NCBI RefSeq assembly: GCF_029227915.1
Contig: NC_079884.1
Location: 1,674,001-1,738,000, forward strand
Length of the DNA: 64,000 nucleotides
From: Hydractinia symbiolongicarpus
Lineage: Eukaryota; Cnidaria; Hydrozoa; Anthoathecata; Hydractiniidae
Reading direction: 5' to 3'
The notes beneath the pieces are model-generated. The model saw only the letters and a program-made list of their open reading frames with translations. It made no database searches and had not been told where the DNA came from. Position 1 is the first letter of the stretch, and each line of letters opens with the position of its first letter. The position numbers were made by a program, and so were the translations under genes. Of this stretch, positions 1 to 11,784 are shown piece after piece.

Positions 1-80
1 TCGTATGCTAAATATGTGCACGTTTTTTATTTAAGCAAATATCAAAAAAAATCTAGGAGCAAAGTTTTTTTTTATTCCAG

Positions 81-1055
81 AAATTATGTTACATGCTTAT
101 TCAAAAGGTACGTTTTGTTTTATTTAAAGTAAAAAACATGGCTGCCATTTTTAATTTAGATTCATTATTTCCAGCTATGACACTGTTAGATCATAACGTA
201 TTCCACCCAACTGCTGACGTCAACGCTTTATACACCCTCCCCGTAAAAAGAAGGAAGAAGCAGATTTTAAAGACATTCGCTACACCAAGAGAGTCTGGGA
301 ACTGGTCGAATTATGACGAGATTGGTGCATTAATTGAAGGCGTTTACGAAGTTAAAGAAAATTCCTCTATAGATCAGTATGAAAGGAATTTTGTGAATAC
401 AGATAGTTATAGTAAAGTCGATTTTCGATTTTTTTCACCTGCGTTAGTTCAAGACGGTCCGTATGAAATTATAGGTTGTAAGACCAACTTTTGTAGTTAT
501 CGTGATGATAAATTTGCTGAGAAAGATATTAAAATTGTTAAAACCACGCCTGGAAAAAATGTAAGCATCACTCCAGAGGCAAAAAATCCTTGCTCACAAG
601 CAGTAGAAAATAGGCCTAATGTTTCAACGTGTAAACTAAATAGTAGTATACGTATAAAACAACAACGCACCTCAATGCAACGGGGGAGAAATCAAAATAA
701 GGACAATGTTGTTTTAACGAACACTACCCACGAATATGTTACTATTATACCCCCTGTTTTAAAACGCTCTTCGCCAGTGTTATCAGAAAGTCGACGTCTT
801 AAAAATAAAAACAGCAATGACATAAAGGACAAAAGGAAAATGCATGAAAAAATACCGGAGATCAATGATGGTTTAAATAGTAATGCCGAGAAAGATACGG
901 AAAAAGAACATCACTATTTTCAAGTGGAGCCAGAACATGAGGATGAAAATGATGAATACGAAGAACTGGCTTTACCAGCGTCAGCAGAGAAAGTTGGCGT
1001 AAACACTAGTAACAGTGAAACAGTCGATGTCGAAGTTTTGCTTAGCGAAGAATAA
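81..1055 (+). CDS. Terminal exon of an unrecognised gene; basic then acidic, probably nuclear protein
   Basis: A polypyrimidine tract ending in TTCCAG (71-80) is a good 3' splice site, so this looks like the last exon of a gene entering from the left. The frame is open from there to a TAA at 1053-1055. An ATG at 138 has a good context (aaaaacATGGCT) and could be the start instead, giving 306 residues; an earlier ATG at 93 gives 320. Counting from ATG 93, a basic patch KRRKK at residues 52-56 could be a nuclear localisation signal. The C-terminal quarter is rich in Lys, Asn and then Glu/Asp (HEDENDEYEE near residue 283). The middle is polar and low in hydrophobic residues, with no membrane segment. 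The length of the open frame and the ordered composition argue that it is real. I do not recognise the family. A possible donor (AAAAG/GTACGT at 108) makes the 5' boundary uncertain. Confidence 0.6.
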   Translation, partial: KLCYMLIQKVRFVLFKVKNMAAIFNLDSLFPAMTLLDHNVFHPTADVNALYTLPVKRRKKQILKTFATPRESGNWSNYDEIGALIEGVYEVKENSSIDQYERNFVNTDSYSKVDFRFFSPALVQDGPYEIIGCKTNFCSYRDDKFAEKDIKIVKTTPGKNVSITPEAKNPCSQAVENRPNVSTCKLNSSIRIKQQRTSMQRGRNQNKDNVVLTNTTHEYVTIIPPVLKRSSPVLSESRRLKNKNSNDIKDKRKMHEKIPEINDGLNSNAEKDTEKEHHYFQVEPEHEDENDEYEELALPASAEKVGVNTSNSETVDVEVLLSEE

Positions 1056-1589
1056 AAAGGAGAGACATTAATGGTTGATTAATTCTCAGATGATTTTATT
1101 AACAAAACATTCAAAAGTAGAGACTTTTTAAAATCTGTTTTTCTCCTATTAAGTTTTTGAACAACAAGAAACAAACCATGAGAAATACGTTTTTCTACTA
1201 GAGGACTGTATATGATAACAATAAATGACAACAACAACTAGAGCATAAAGGGCATGCGTAAACTATAGAAAAACAAAAACGAAATTACAAACGCGTTCGC
1301 CCCGAAGTACAGCTGCAAAAAAGCAGCCATTTTTTTAGCAAAAAAGTGTAAAGGCCAATATACACAGAAGAAAAATTAGAAGAATAACTTGAGTATATTA
1401 TTATTCTTCCATTATTTCCCCGTGTATCTTGTCCAAGAATAAAAATTCCGGAATATTTTATCGTTATTCTTCGAATAAAAAACAAACTGAATATAATCAA
1501 ATCAATTTGATTATATTCAACGGAAAAATAATATTCAAACAATGAGTTGTGTACAGCATTAGCATACTTCTATTGAAATACTAGTCGAT
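1056..1589. other. 3' UTR and intergenic, no gene seen
   Basis: AT-rich sequence after the first gene. The only open frame here (minus strand 1285-1542) has no coding-like composition or splice context. Nothing else is recognised. Confidence 0.5.
1220..1225 (+). promoter_or_regulatory. Candidate poly(A) signal AATAAA
   Basis: AATAAA lies 165 bases after the stop of the 81-1055 exon and suits its 3' end. Another AATAAA overlaps the stop codon itself (1051-1056). Confidence 0.35.
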
Positions 1590-1860
1590 AAAGCCCGTGG
1601 AAAAATCCACTTAGGCATAAGGACAATGAAAAAAGAGGTTGTTGTGGATTTTTTGCTGACATCAGCATTGCAGATATAAAAAAATTGGCGAGGTTTAGTT
1701 TATTCTATGCCTGTAATGTGTAAAGGTTAAAACGCTGATCAAAATAATGTACAGGATCTTATGTTTTCGACAAACGCCTAAGGATATATAAAGGTTTTAA
1801 AAATTTTGCTGATCGTGTACTTTTGACAAACGGTTGCAGAGATATTAGGTCACAGTCATT
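1590..1860 (+). repeat. Dispersed repeat family R1, member 1
   Basis: Shares an ordered string of short blocks with 17,690-17,870, 26,820-27,010 and 62,790-63,060. The blocks are a 'gtggaaaaatccac' start, a gatgacgtcagca-like block (here gctgacatcagca), 'acgctgatcaaaata', and 'ttgacaaacggtt' followed by an aaggttt block. Spacing is kept while the bases between have drifted, as expected for an old transposon-derived family. No coding capacity. Confidence 0.6.
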
Positions 1861-2820
1861 TAGTTCCCCCTGTACACGGGAAATTTAGTCTGCGCATGCG
1901 CTAACTTTTGAAATCTTAAAACGCAAAAATTCCGTGATGATGATGACGTCATAATCTTGACATACCTGACTTAACATGCTAAATTACAAGCCATGGTGCT
2001 AAAATATTGTTTACTTTGTATTTCATTATAATAAGTGTGGCCAAGGCTCCGTATAAACACTAAAAACGACGGGTTTGCTTTTGTTGTGGCAACGTAAACG
2101 AAAGGGCTTTTTTATCCGACAAATTTGCAGAATTCCAATATTCTACCAAAATTTAAGAAAGAACTAAAGTTTTTTACCCAGTAAAGTATATATATTTTAA
2201 AAAGCTACAGGATTTGTCTTTCAGCTGCAAAAAACCTTATTTTGCTTACATTTTTTTACTAAAAGTTTTTAAGCATTTTCCACGGCAAGGATGTTTGGCT
2301 TGCTAGCCTCCTTTAATATCAACAAACATGGCCAACAGATCAACTTCCAAAAAGTTCTATAAGTCTTAGATAATCAAAAAAGGTTAAATTAATCTCATTA
2401 TTACATTTAACAGTTCTTTTGATTTCACTGTGATTTGCACAAACCTAAGTATGAAAGTGTGTTAGATCAAGACCACCTAGATACAGTCTATAAGGCCATT
2501 GGGTAGCTAGCCATAAATGCTAGGACAGGGAAAAAATGCAGAAAAACCCTAAGATATAGCAGATTCATATAGGTGGCCACACAATTGCATTGTCTTCAAT
2601 TTAATAGCATATGGGTTAAGTTTTGGTCAAAGAATACAAGTCTTAAATTTGGATGAAATAATAGCATGTTTTAAGAGCGCCCCAAGAACTTAAGTGGCAG
2701 TGTCAGTTTTATATTTAGCTAGCTGGCTGTTAATTAAACTGTAAAAAAATAAACCAAATAAAGCCTTGAATGCTTTGAACAATAATTAATGCCACGCTTT
2801 TGCTGTTAAGTGCAAAAGGT
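1861..2820. other. Intergenic, nothing recognised
   Basis: AT-rich non-coding sequence. No open frame, splice pair or RNA gene is supported. Confidence 0.5.
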
Positions 2821-3251
2821 CATATGTAGGGGCTACTTATATCAAATATTTCCCCGGATAGCAGAGAAATATTTCAGCATGATGTAATTTTTACTTTCTG
2901 TTCATATGGCATGGGGGACAAAATTTTTCCTCAGGTGAGAAAATACCATGTGATAAGTTTCTATTGTTTATTAAGATAAGAATTTGTTGTTTATTTTTAA
3001 AAATTATGCCCAATCGACATAAATTTATCTCGCCTGCCGAGGAAACTTCTGTTTTTTGGGAAAATGCATTACCCACTTACCGAGATCTCGATCATACGCA
3101 CCCCGAGATTTTGGTAGGCGGGTAAATGTTTTTTCTCATGTGAACGCAACTGAATTTTGTTAAGAGTTTTTTAACAACCCGAGATCTTGACTTGATATCG
3201 TGCTTAAACATTTACCCGGTTTCCGAGGAAATATTTCCCCTATGAACATGT
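2821..3251. mobile_element. Possible short non-autonomous DNA element with imperfect terminal inverted repeats
   Basis: The left edge (about 2,821-2,862) reads CATATGTAGGGG then AAATATTTCCCCGG. The right edge (about 3,213-3,251), read in reverse complement, gives CATGTTCATAGGGG and AAATATTTCC.CGG. The two are an imperfect inverted pair with a short insertion in the left arm. Inside are repeated 'cgagatc' and 'tttaccc' blocks. The ends resemble the 'ggggctgtttatatga' start of the Harbinger element at 53.5 kb, so a Harbinger-type MITE is possible. No clean target duplication is visible, so this is weak. Confidence 0.3.
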
Positions 3252-4299
3252 ACCTTAGAACTCATGTAGAAAAGTCTCAAACAAAGACAAAATAATCTAA
3301 GTTACAATATAACTTGTGTATGTCATTTAGCAAACATAAAAACAAAAACTGTACATTAACATATATAATACTTTTAATAAGTCTTCCAATAAGAACCATA
3401 TAATGTGCATAGTTGTGTTTGCAACAAAAAGTATCCCAAACGATTGAAACCATACAAGGAGTAATCCATAAACACTTTAACAGGTTGTTGATGCCACATG
3501 GAAACTAAAGAAATATGACAGTGGATTTTTAATATTTACATTACCTTAACAGGATAAATTATGAAATAGATTTCATAATGATTGGAATTTTAAGCTTGTG
3601 CAGGTAAAAAAAAAAGGGGTGCATAAAAATTGTATAGGAGCAAATATAAAAGTAAAATTAAGTTATTTTAAGCGATATATATTTAATCAATTATTCGCGA
3701 ATGTAAATCCTCATTATTTCGCTATTTTTTTCTTCGCGGAACTTTTTCCCCGTGAAACTTTCTCCCTGTAAAGAGTATATACACATTCTTTTTTATAAGA
3801 AATAGTTTTCCAGTCAAATAAACATCCTAACAAGGCCTTATCCTAAAAATAACAATAAAAATAAAAATGTTTTAAACAAAATACATAAAATAGAGAAATA
3901 AAAATTAAGGAAATTTCAGCATAATTCAGTCACCTTGCTAAGAACATTTAGAAGTCAAAAAATAATTTTATGTATAAAAAAAGGTGTATACATATATACT
4001 TTTTTTGTAAAATTCACTGTTCGATTCTAACATATTTTTACACAAAACTCTCTGACAATAAGTATTTTTCATGTGTACATTTCTTTTTTAAGTTCTTGTT
4101 CAAGGGGTTTTGGCAAAAAACAAATTAATTTTTCTGCGAATATTTTCTGTGAAAATCATTAGCTTTTGTATAAAATATACTTATGATAATATAATTATTA
4201 TAATAATACTTATTAATGAAATGCAATAATTTTTTGCCACAAAAGAGGTCAAGAGGTTCCAAAAATCATTTTTTCCACAATACATCCCTTCACAGTTTA
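3252..4299. other. Intergenic, nothing recognised
   Basis: Very AT-rich sequence with homopolymer runs; no gene, no clear repeat edges. Confidence 0.5.
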
Positions 4300-4452
4300 A
4301 GTCGTTCACTTCAGGACAGACTTGATACAGAGGAAGTTCAGTTTAGATCTAACACAGCCTAGATCAGATTGGAAGAGGGTTATTAATATACCCCGTCAAA
4401 CCCATGCTAGCATGGAAAACGGACGTTAAGCCGAGAATGATGATGATGTTCT
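4300..4452 (+). mobile_element. SINE-like or LINE-derived 3' tail ending in ATGATGATG
   Basis: The segment ends with a perfect 14-base palindrome CCATGCTAGCATGG (4,402-4,415), then 'aaaacggacgttaagc' and an (ATG)n tail at about 4,437-4,448. From memory, very similar ends (CATGGAAAACGGACGTTAA plus ATG repeats) occur in short interspersed elements of marine invertebrates. A tRNA-type head is not recognised upstream, so only the 3' part may be present. A (TTTA)n tract begins within 45 bases. Confidence 0.45.
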
Positions 4453-4489
4453 GTACTAAAAAAAGGAAGTAAACAGAGTGAATTTAATA

Positions 4490-4635
<146 letters not shown>

Positions 4636-5599
4636 TTCCATCAGACAGTATGAATACAATAATAATAATAAAAATTATTCATTCAAACTTATTAATAATT
4701 ACCACCATAAAAAAGGCTTTAACCATAGGCATTATGAATATTTCTCATTTTCTGAAGAAATAATTAGTTTTTTTTTTAACTCTCAATAAGATATGGTAAT
4801 AAAAGAAAGACTGTGAAACTGTGAACTCGTGTATTAGCATCTTTTCGACACTAAAAGAAAGGGGAGAGAGGTTTTAGCAATTTCTAGGAATTGTAAATCC
4901 GAAAATCCGAAATTTAGGTAAGAATAGAATAACACGTCATAATAGGTGATAAGCAATTTTAAACGCAATAAAATAGTTCTATTCACACTATATTTTTTAA
5001 ACAACACTATACACTTCTTATTGACTACCCTAAGGTATTTTACTTTAAGGCTACCATGTATATGCACAAAGTTGTCGAGGTATACACAGTACTTTAGTCA
5101 TAATAATAATACGTTACTACAGCAGAGGCCCAGCGTTGAAAAGATAAAAAAAAAATACAGTTCACTAAGAAAAAACATTCAAATCAGTAAGCTTTGTTAG
5201 TCAGAAATAACAAAATTCTACTTACAATTCATTATACTACTCATAACATCATCATTCAGGTGCCATTTATAGCTAGCTACAGGTCACCAAAATATCTTGA
5301 CTTTAAAGGCAAATTTTTCAAAGCAAAAAATGGAAGCATAAGAAAGTTGATTTTTTCTGGTAATACAATGTTTGAAATTAATAAAAATAACTAAGAATAG
5401 GCTTGGAAAACTTTAGAATGTTAGTTTTAGGCATTTTTATATGCTCCTTTTTCCCCTGTCGGAAAAAAATACGTTTTTGACAATGAAATGTTCTTCCTTC
5501 GTTTTCTTGCTTTTTGCCATAGCCACCAACATTTTTTTTTCTTCGCCAACATGTTATCAGACATTATACAATTAAAACAAACGCTTTGTAGTCATGAAA
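4636..5599. other. Intergenic, nothing recognised
   Basis: Several overlapping open frames (4,834-5,394) exist on both strands but have AT-driven composition and no splice context. I do not support any as a gene. Confidence 0.45.
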
Positions 5600-6235
5600 G
5601 TCAGCTTTTATTCAAAATCAGTAGCGCATCCAATTTGTAAAACAATGTTTGTCAGGCATGCGACGACGTCTACCATCTTTAAAAAAATACAAAAATTTCA
5701 CATTCTGAATGAACGTGGGGTTTAAAGGCTTTTTGATGACGTCATTAACCCGTCCATTCCAAAACGGATTCGGGGACCCAGGTTTGGGAAACTTACCCAA
5801 ATTGGTCCTAGGTGGTCCTTAGTCACCCACGCGGTGAAAAATCATTGACGTCACCACCTCGTTTCCAAGTTATTTGACCTTAAAGGTTTAGGTGCACTGT
5901 AATGGCTTCATTAATTTAATATAGGATATTGACGTTAAAGTAGTGTTATTGACGTCGCGCCGTAACGCCAAAAAATTTAACATAATAGAGATAAGTTTTT
6001 CGGCGACATCAAAGGAAAATGACGATATCCACTTTGCCTGTTACAAACAGACACAGTCTCTGTATTATTATAAGAGATGACGTCATCGACAGTTTTTCTG
6101 TCGAAACTACGCCTTACCCACATGAAATGAAAACCTGTAGAAGAAACTTCAGTTAATGTTAAGTAAAGCCGTAGTAAACACAGCGTTTTTTTTAAAAAAT
6201 GACGAGCAATCGAAATCCAAACTCTTTTCAAAATT
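5600..6235 (+). repeat. Dispersed repeat family R2, member 1
   Basis: The block at about 5,925-6,070 (gatattgacgttaaagtagtgtt, then gccaaaaaatttaaca, then cgacatcaaaggaaaatg, then atccactttgcctgttac) recurs at 63,095-63,210 and, inverted, at 37,370-37,500. A terminal fragment with 'ccactttgcctgttacagacagacac' is also present at 19,341 and 28,571, and at 35,990 in inverted form. Upstream (5,730-5,880) are several TGACGTCA-type motifs. Non-coding. Confidence 0.6.
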
Positions 6236-6756
6236 ATTTACGTGGAATAAATATGAACTGTGAAATAATTGTTTTATGGATCCGAAATTGATACATTAGT
6301 ATTTCATGCGACTCGCCAGTGGCCAAGCAACGAAGAGTAATAGCTTATTTTTCTTCAGGGGAAATAGGCGTTCTCATGATTGTTGTTTGCTTGACCAATT
6401 TCGGGCCTCCAATTTCACAAGTTTCTAGAAGAGGGTGAAAATTTCTGTTAGTTATAGCATAGATAGAGGTATGGCATAGCAAATTTTATCTCATTTTATC
6501 CCCTGTCTGGATGAATGCTCTTGAAACCCACTATGTAACCTCGTTCAGCAGACTTTTTTTGTTAACTGTGCCAAATTTGTCGAAAACAAATACCAATGTT
6601 GGCCTGAAACGTCATTTAGATAACTTCCAAATACTCAGAGAGTTTAGGTATCAAGTTTAAATCTGTGACGTTGCAATCACCATTTGGGACATAGTTAGTT
6701 ACTAGTTGGAAACCTATCCTCGCAGGCGAGATGGAAAAAAAAGTGAAAATAGTTAC
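6236..6756. other. Intergenic, nothing recognised
   Basis: No supported gene or repeat edge. Confidence 0.45.
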
Positions 6757-6807
6757 CAAGGTGAGATTCGAACACACGATTACTCCCGTGTCGGTGCTCA
6801 GAGAGGC
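6757..6807 (-). other. tRNA-like 3' half (B-box), pseudogene or SINE remnant
   Basis: Read on the minus strand, the segment contains GTGTGTTCGAATCTCACC, a recognisable T-arm and B-box (TTCGAATC loop with partly paired flanks), preceded by a variable-arm-like stretch GAGCACCGACACGGGAG. No matching D-arm, anticodon arm or paired acceptor stem is found, so this is not a functional tRNA. It may be the remains of a tRNA-derived SINE. Confidence 0.35.
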
Positions 6808-6984
6808 AAAAAATTCCATTCTTTTAGGACACATTTGCGTTTTAATACAAGCTCACGAACTTGTAATGATTTTAATGAAAAGAGCAGCTTCTTCCTCGAA
6901 GTTATCCATAATTGCACTTTGACTGTAATAATTTCCGTGTATATGTTTGAGAAATAACGAAAGAATATGAAATTAGTAGGCAGG

Positions 6985-7345
6985 TGCTACAATCTTTAAT
7001 AATAGCCGTCGTCTGTCTGTGTGTCCGCGAAAGCCGTGTCCCGTAAAGGAAACACGAAATTTATAAAATGCACATCAATACCAAATGCGACGCCGTGGAT
7101 TTTTCCACGGGTTAACGACTTCTCTATAATAATAGCCGTATTCCGTGTGTCTGTTCGTGCGTCAAAAGCGACTTGTGTTAACCACGCACGAAATACACAA
7201 TACGCAGGGACGAGAAACCCGTCGGGCCCCCACCCACACAGGACAATTGCCGCTAAAATAAAGGTCCAATCAGGAGCGGAGATTTATATAAATGACCAAT
7301 CAGAAATTAAAGCTCTTTATATTTCTTAGCAACGATTTTTACGTT
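6985..7345 (+). repeat. Repeat with duplicated 'ataatagccgt..ctgt' start motif
   Basis: 'taataatagccgtcgtctgtctgtgtg' at about 6,998 and 'taataatagccgtattccgtgtgtctg' at about 7,128 look like two starts of the same element type, one nested in or next to the other. The following GC-richer stretch (cgcagggacgagaaacccgtcgggcccc) differs from its surroundings. The plus-strand frame 7,021-7,329 starts at a GTG and spans both motifs, so I treat it as accidental. Confidence 0.4.
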
Positions 7346-7866
7346 ATCGGTCCGAAATTTGGCATGCAGATTGAACCAACTCATTGCTGGAGAAAGAAAA
7401 GTTTCTTAACTGTTTGCTTTATTTTTTTTTCCTGATACTTCTATTTGTATTCTAACAAGATTGCAGTTTCTTTTACTTTCGGGTTTTTTACAACCTCTAG
7501 CTTGTTTCCAAAGACCTAACGGATTGAGTTCATCATTGCGGTGGCTTGCCACCTCTTTGTAAATTATTTTCTTATTTACCTATATTTTTTAGTTAGCTAG
7601 CTAGCTACTAGCTAAGCTACCTATTCAGCCACCTAAAGATTTGTATTAGTTTTATTTGCTTCCTACTGTCACGTTCTCTAGCCATATATTAATGTTAAAC
7701 AAAACCAATTTTAAGATTCTGGCTACCAACGTAGATGTTAGCTAACATTTCTGATTTTTGTGTTAACTTTGCCAATTTGATTTTTACTTGGTTGTGAACT
7801 GGGGTTAGCTACTTCTAGCTAAAATGTAAAAGTAACCAAATGCAGTTGGCTGCAACAGAATTTTTA
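7346..7866. other. Intergenic with AGCTAGCT-rich stretch
   Basis: Contains a cluster of overlapping TAGCTAGCTAG-type palindromes (about 7,590-7,625). No gene. Confidence 0.45.
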
Positions 7867-7941
7867 AGTAATCTTTTTCATACTAAATGCAATAAGTAGT
7901 TAGCTAACTACGTAATTGCATTTAGTATGAAAAAAATTACT
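7867..7941. repeat. 75-bp near-perfect palindrome (foldback)
   Basis: The left arm AGTAATCTTTTTCATAC.. and the right arm GTATGAAAAAAATTACT are reverse complements over about 25 bases, each followed inward by AAATGCAAT / ATTGCATTT. The centre GTAGTTAGCTAACTAC is itself a perfect palindrome. A transcript would form one long hairpin. It may be a foldback element or the remains of two abutting terminal repeats. Confidence 0.8.
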
Positions 7942-8077
7942 GTAATACAAAATTAGCAAAAGTCAAAAGTTTATTAATGAGACACAGAGTACCTGTGCTA
8001 TGTGCCTATCCCGTGTTGTTAAACGACGGTCTGTTTCCTGTGTTTTTATTTAAACTGAAGTATTTTGGAAAAGGCTA

Positions 8078-8807
8078 TTAACCCTATTCGGTCCGGGGGG
8101 GGGAGCGGATTCCGCCCCCCCTGACGGTTTTTTTTTAATAACTCCTGATTGCTTTGTTATATGGCTATGATACTTACTGAGTTTCAACATTTATCTATTA
8201 GACACCTGCATGCTAATTTTTTAGGTCCCATACCTTTCAGAGGCTTTGATATTGGCCATTACTCGAAACTACCCCTAAAAATCTCTATGAAATCCTTATA
8301 ATGGGGAAAATATAATAACTCCTGTTAGGATTATCCTTAGAACTTGAAACTTGCAACACAACTTTGTTTCATCAAGAAGAATCATTTTGAATAATTTGAA
8401 CACGTGACTAATCCGATTTCCTGATTTTGTCGGATTTTACCCGAAAATCGGAAAAAAACGGATTTTCGGGCAATTTTTGGCAATTTTTCATCCGATCCAT
8501 GTAAAAACTGGAAGATATGTTAAATAACTTTTATTTAGCTTTCAGAAACTTTAAACAGAATGTAAAAACTTGCTCTAGAACAAAAGTAATTATATTTTAA
8601 GCAGATAGTGGCATTTTTAACAATTTTTAAGCTTTTGATGACGTCACAGAAAATGTGCTGACGCAAGCAAATTTTTTTTGGCGCCATTTTGTTCCTTTTA
8701 TGACGTACTATAAGTGTGCCAAGTTTGATTCAATTTGAACAACCCTATAAAAAGTTATTGAGGGGGGTCATAGTATGTTCAAAAAACCCCGGACCGAATA
8801 GGGTTAA
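8078..8807. mobile_element. piggyBac-type MITE with TTAA target duplication, 722 bp
   Basis: TTAA (8,078-8,081) is followed by CCCTATTCGGTCCGGGG. The exact reverse complement CCCCGGACCGAATAGGG is followed by TTAA (8,804-8,807). TTAA target sites and ends starting with CCC are the signature of piggyBac elements. The inside has no transposase frame, so it depends on another element for movement. Runs of G and C next to the left end (8,096-8,121) are unusual in this AT-rich region. An internal block with 'cggattttacccgaaaatcg' also occurs at 17,940 and 27,073 in the duplicated units. Confidence 0.85.
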
Positions 8808-10960
8808 GCTTATAGGCATGTGCGACACATTTTACCTGTACTAAGTGCTAAGCTCAGTGTTAACAATGGACTGTTTTCAACTTATTTGTACTACTGACAC
8901 GCAGGGCTTGGTTTCTATGACATTCGAGTGCGTTTTGGACACTTATATTGACTAGGAATAGCTTAACTCTACCATCTTTTATTTTTTTAAACTTCTAAAT
9001 TTTGTCATCTATCCCTATTTTCCGAGGAACACAAATAAGAACTTTAAGCTAAAAAATATTTTTAAAAAAGCACATCTAGCCTCTGCTAAAATTTATCGCT
9101 TCACCAAATTACGTTAAAACAGTAACCAAGGTACGCTAGTATATTTTTGGAAATACAATGCCTTCTTTTCTATAAAAAAAAACTTAAAGCTCGTTTAAGT
9201 AATGTTTATATCAAAAAAGAATGATTTGCATAAATTTTTTAGAAAACTGAATGATTCAGCCAGTAGAGAGACTTTTAGTCAACAATTGACTGAACACACG
9301 ACCTTATAATTCATATCTGATACCTTTGGGTATTGTCTAATACACCCACTTTCTTAAACTCGTGTAGAAATTTTTGCAGCAACCTAGTCTTCACTGGTTA
9401 TGTTTTTTCCGGATATTCTTTAGATCCAATGTTTACGATTTCTAAAACTAAAATAAATAACACTAACACTAAAATACTATTTTACCTCAAGCAAATCCCC
9501 CCTCCCTTCCAAATATTTAAGCGCGAAATGCTTTCAGATCTACGAACGTGATTTATGGTTTCTTAACTAATACTTTAAATTTGTAGGCATTAACGGTAGA
9601 ATAACTGAGAGGTTGAAATATGCGGCGGAATAACAGAAAAGCGGAAATAATAGATTAAATACTGTATTTGGGAATTAATTTTAATTTTTTTTGTCTTGTT
9701 TTACCCCGATTTGTGTTTTGGGAATTAATATTCTTTTGCACTTTAATGCATTTTTTATTTTTTGGTTTTGTTTAACCACGACAAATAAATTTACAATTAA
9801 AACTTGTCTCTTTCCTTTTACATAATGTGCGTGTTTACTTTATTTTTACCTTTGTGTGAAATCGCTTTAATATTTTCGCAGGGTACTGTGAACTAACGTA
9901 CACTCCATAACAGTCCAGGTGAACTAAAGATAAGTATTTCTCCAATTATAAAATTCATATTTTTTATGTTAAAACCCAAGCGTACATTTTTAGTTTAATG
10001 ACTTTTCGCATTTATTATAACTACCCAGTAAGGAATTAATAATGACATTGTATCTTATGCATGTGGGAATTTCATACCACGTTTACTGAGATCCCACGAG
10101 ATTTTAAGAAAAGAAATTAATTAACCAGAACGATTAATTTCTACGCCATATCGATAAGCCACGTTGACCTAAACAGAAAAGTTTCTGAAGTAAAAAATAA
10201 GAAAAATTATTAACGTTGGCTGGGTAAAAGTTTGTAGTAGCTGATGGTAAGTTGCGTTTTTTTTACTAATTATTAACATTCTTTTATTTACCTGATTCAA
10301 AGAACGCTGCATTTGTTTTTAATTTATTTATAGACTGACAAGTATTTTATGGAGAGGTGAAAGGATCAATCGTGGGAGCCCAGTACAGGTTGGAATCGAG
10401 AATACTGGTTTGCTGTATGAATTTTTTTTACTTTTTAATATAATACGTATCGTGTGCAATGAACCCGTACACGCCGAGGCCTAAATATTCAGACGTTTTA
10501 CATAAGAAATATTTGAGCATTATCAATACTTGACCTCGACTTGGAAAATAAAACAAATTTTTCTTAAACTTTCCGCTGTGACAGATTTTTTTCTTTCTGT
10601 TTTTTCTTTTCTTATTTCATCAATATTTATACAGAATGGGAACTTCAGTCATATATACACAAACACTATGTACAGTAAAATTCCTATTAACGTTCGTCCT
10701 GTTGGTATAAAAATTGTGAAAAATATATGGTAAAAAAAATTAGTAAAATTAGTTAAAAGCAAACTGAGAATGTATAAGTGACGATGAAATTAAAGGGGAG
10801 TGAGAAGGTAAATAAAAAAAATAAGAAGATAAATTGCAATTTCCACTTCGTGAAAAAAAGAAAAACACAGTGGTCAATAAAATTAAAATGTTAAAACAGA
10901 CTTTTTAAAATCTAAGGTATTGGTAATATGACGTACATATAAAGGTAAACTATTGTACAA
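8808..10960. other. Intergenic, nothing recognised
   Basis: AT-rich; open frames at 9,333 and 10,530 have no support from splice sites or composition. Confidence 0.45.
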
Positions 10961-10972
10961 AGCACCACCTGC

Positions 10973-11190
10973 AAGGTACGCCTAGCGACTTCCATCTTTA
11001 CTGAAGGTAATTTGATGGTAGAAAAATTTTTTCTTGTATTTATAGAATGAGCTGTAATATCAAAATTTGTGTTAAAAATTTCACATCCTAATTCACTATT
11101 GAAACATTTGTTAACAAGAACAACACATTCTTGCTTTCGTGTTACGACAAACAATGTTGAATGAACCAATTTACCATTTTAATCTCTGCG
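10973..11190 (-). CDS. Candidate exon or decayed exon of an unrecognised gene
   Basis: The minus-strand frame encodes a protein-like stretch (STLFVVTRKQECVVLVNKC, then FNSELGCEIFNT, ending KMEVARRTLQ) with ordered alternation of hydrophobic and polar residues, unlike neighbouring AT noise. An acceptor TTGATTTGTAG lies just upstream (minus sense). The exon read from it (KTHAEIKMVNW) is in a different frame from the main stretch, which suggests a single-base frameshift. A donor-like CAG/GTGG ends it. I do not recognise the family; it may be a pseudogene exon. Confidence 0.3.
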
Positions 11191-11199
11191 TGGGTTTTA

Positions 11200-11784
11200 A
11201 ATTTCTACAAATCAAGTATTTACCTGACTCACATCTTGTTCTCGCTAGGTGCTATAGGAAATGTTGCAGCTAGTTACAAAAGCTAAAACAAAAACGAAGA
11301 CATCTTTAATTACATTTTCAAGCAATTTGTCGCTGAATTCCGTTCTTGAAGTAATTTGTTCAACGAGTTTCTATGTGTCTTCCACTTTTGGCTTTATTTA
11401 TTAAAACTATTTTGTTCTTGGAAAAGAAAATACGTTAAGGAGATAAAAAAAATGCCAGAACTCAAACGGAGCAGTACTTATTTTACAACAGCCAGTCTTC
11501 GTTTAACAATATTCAATGTGTCTTCTTTATAAAACCCGTTTTGTCACCAAATGCACTATGAATCTTGCAGTTAGGTGAAAAAAGGAAACACAAACAAAGT
11601 AATGTAGTGTCTTCATCTCCAATGTGTTTTTTGTAAGGTGTCGTAAAACGCAGAATGATACACAACTTTACATTCAATCCATGTGATCAGGCGTGATAAC
11701 GATTTAAAATTTTTTACTCAAATCAACATGTGAATGTGTTGAGTCGGCCCATTCTGAAACTCGAATTGCTAAAATATAAAATTC
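11200..11784. other. Intergenic left flank of the tandem duplication
   Basis: A CAG/GTAAAT donor-like site on the minus strand lies near 11,228. Otherwise nothing is recognised up to the duplication edge. Confidence 0.4.

Noticed and set aside
6757-6807. Functional tRNA gene
   Set aside because: Only a T-arm/B-box region is recognisable; no complete cloverleaf could be folded by eye.
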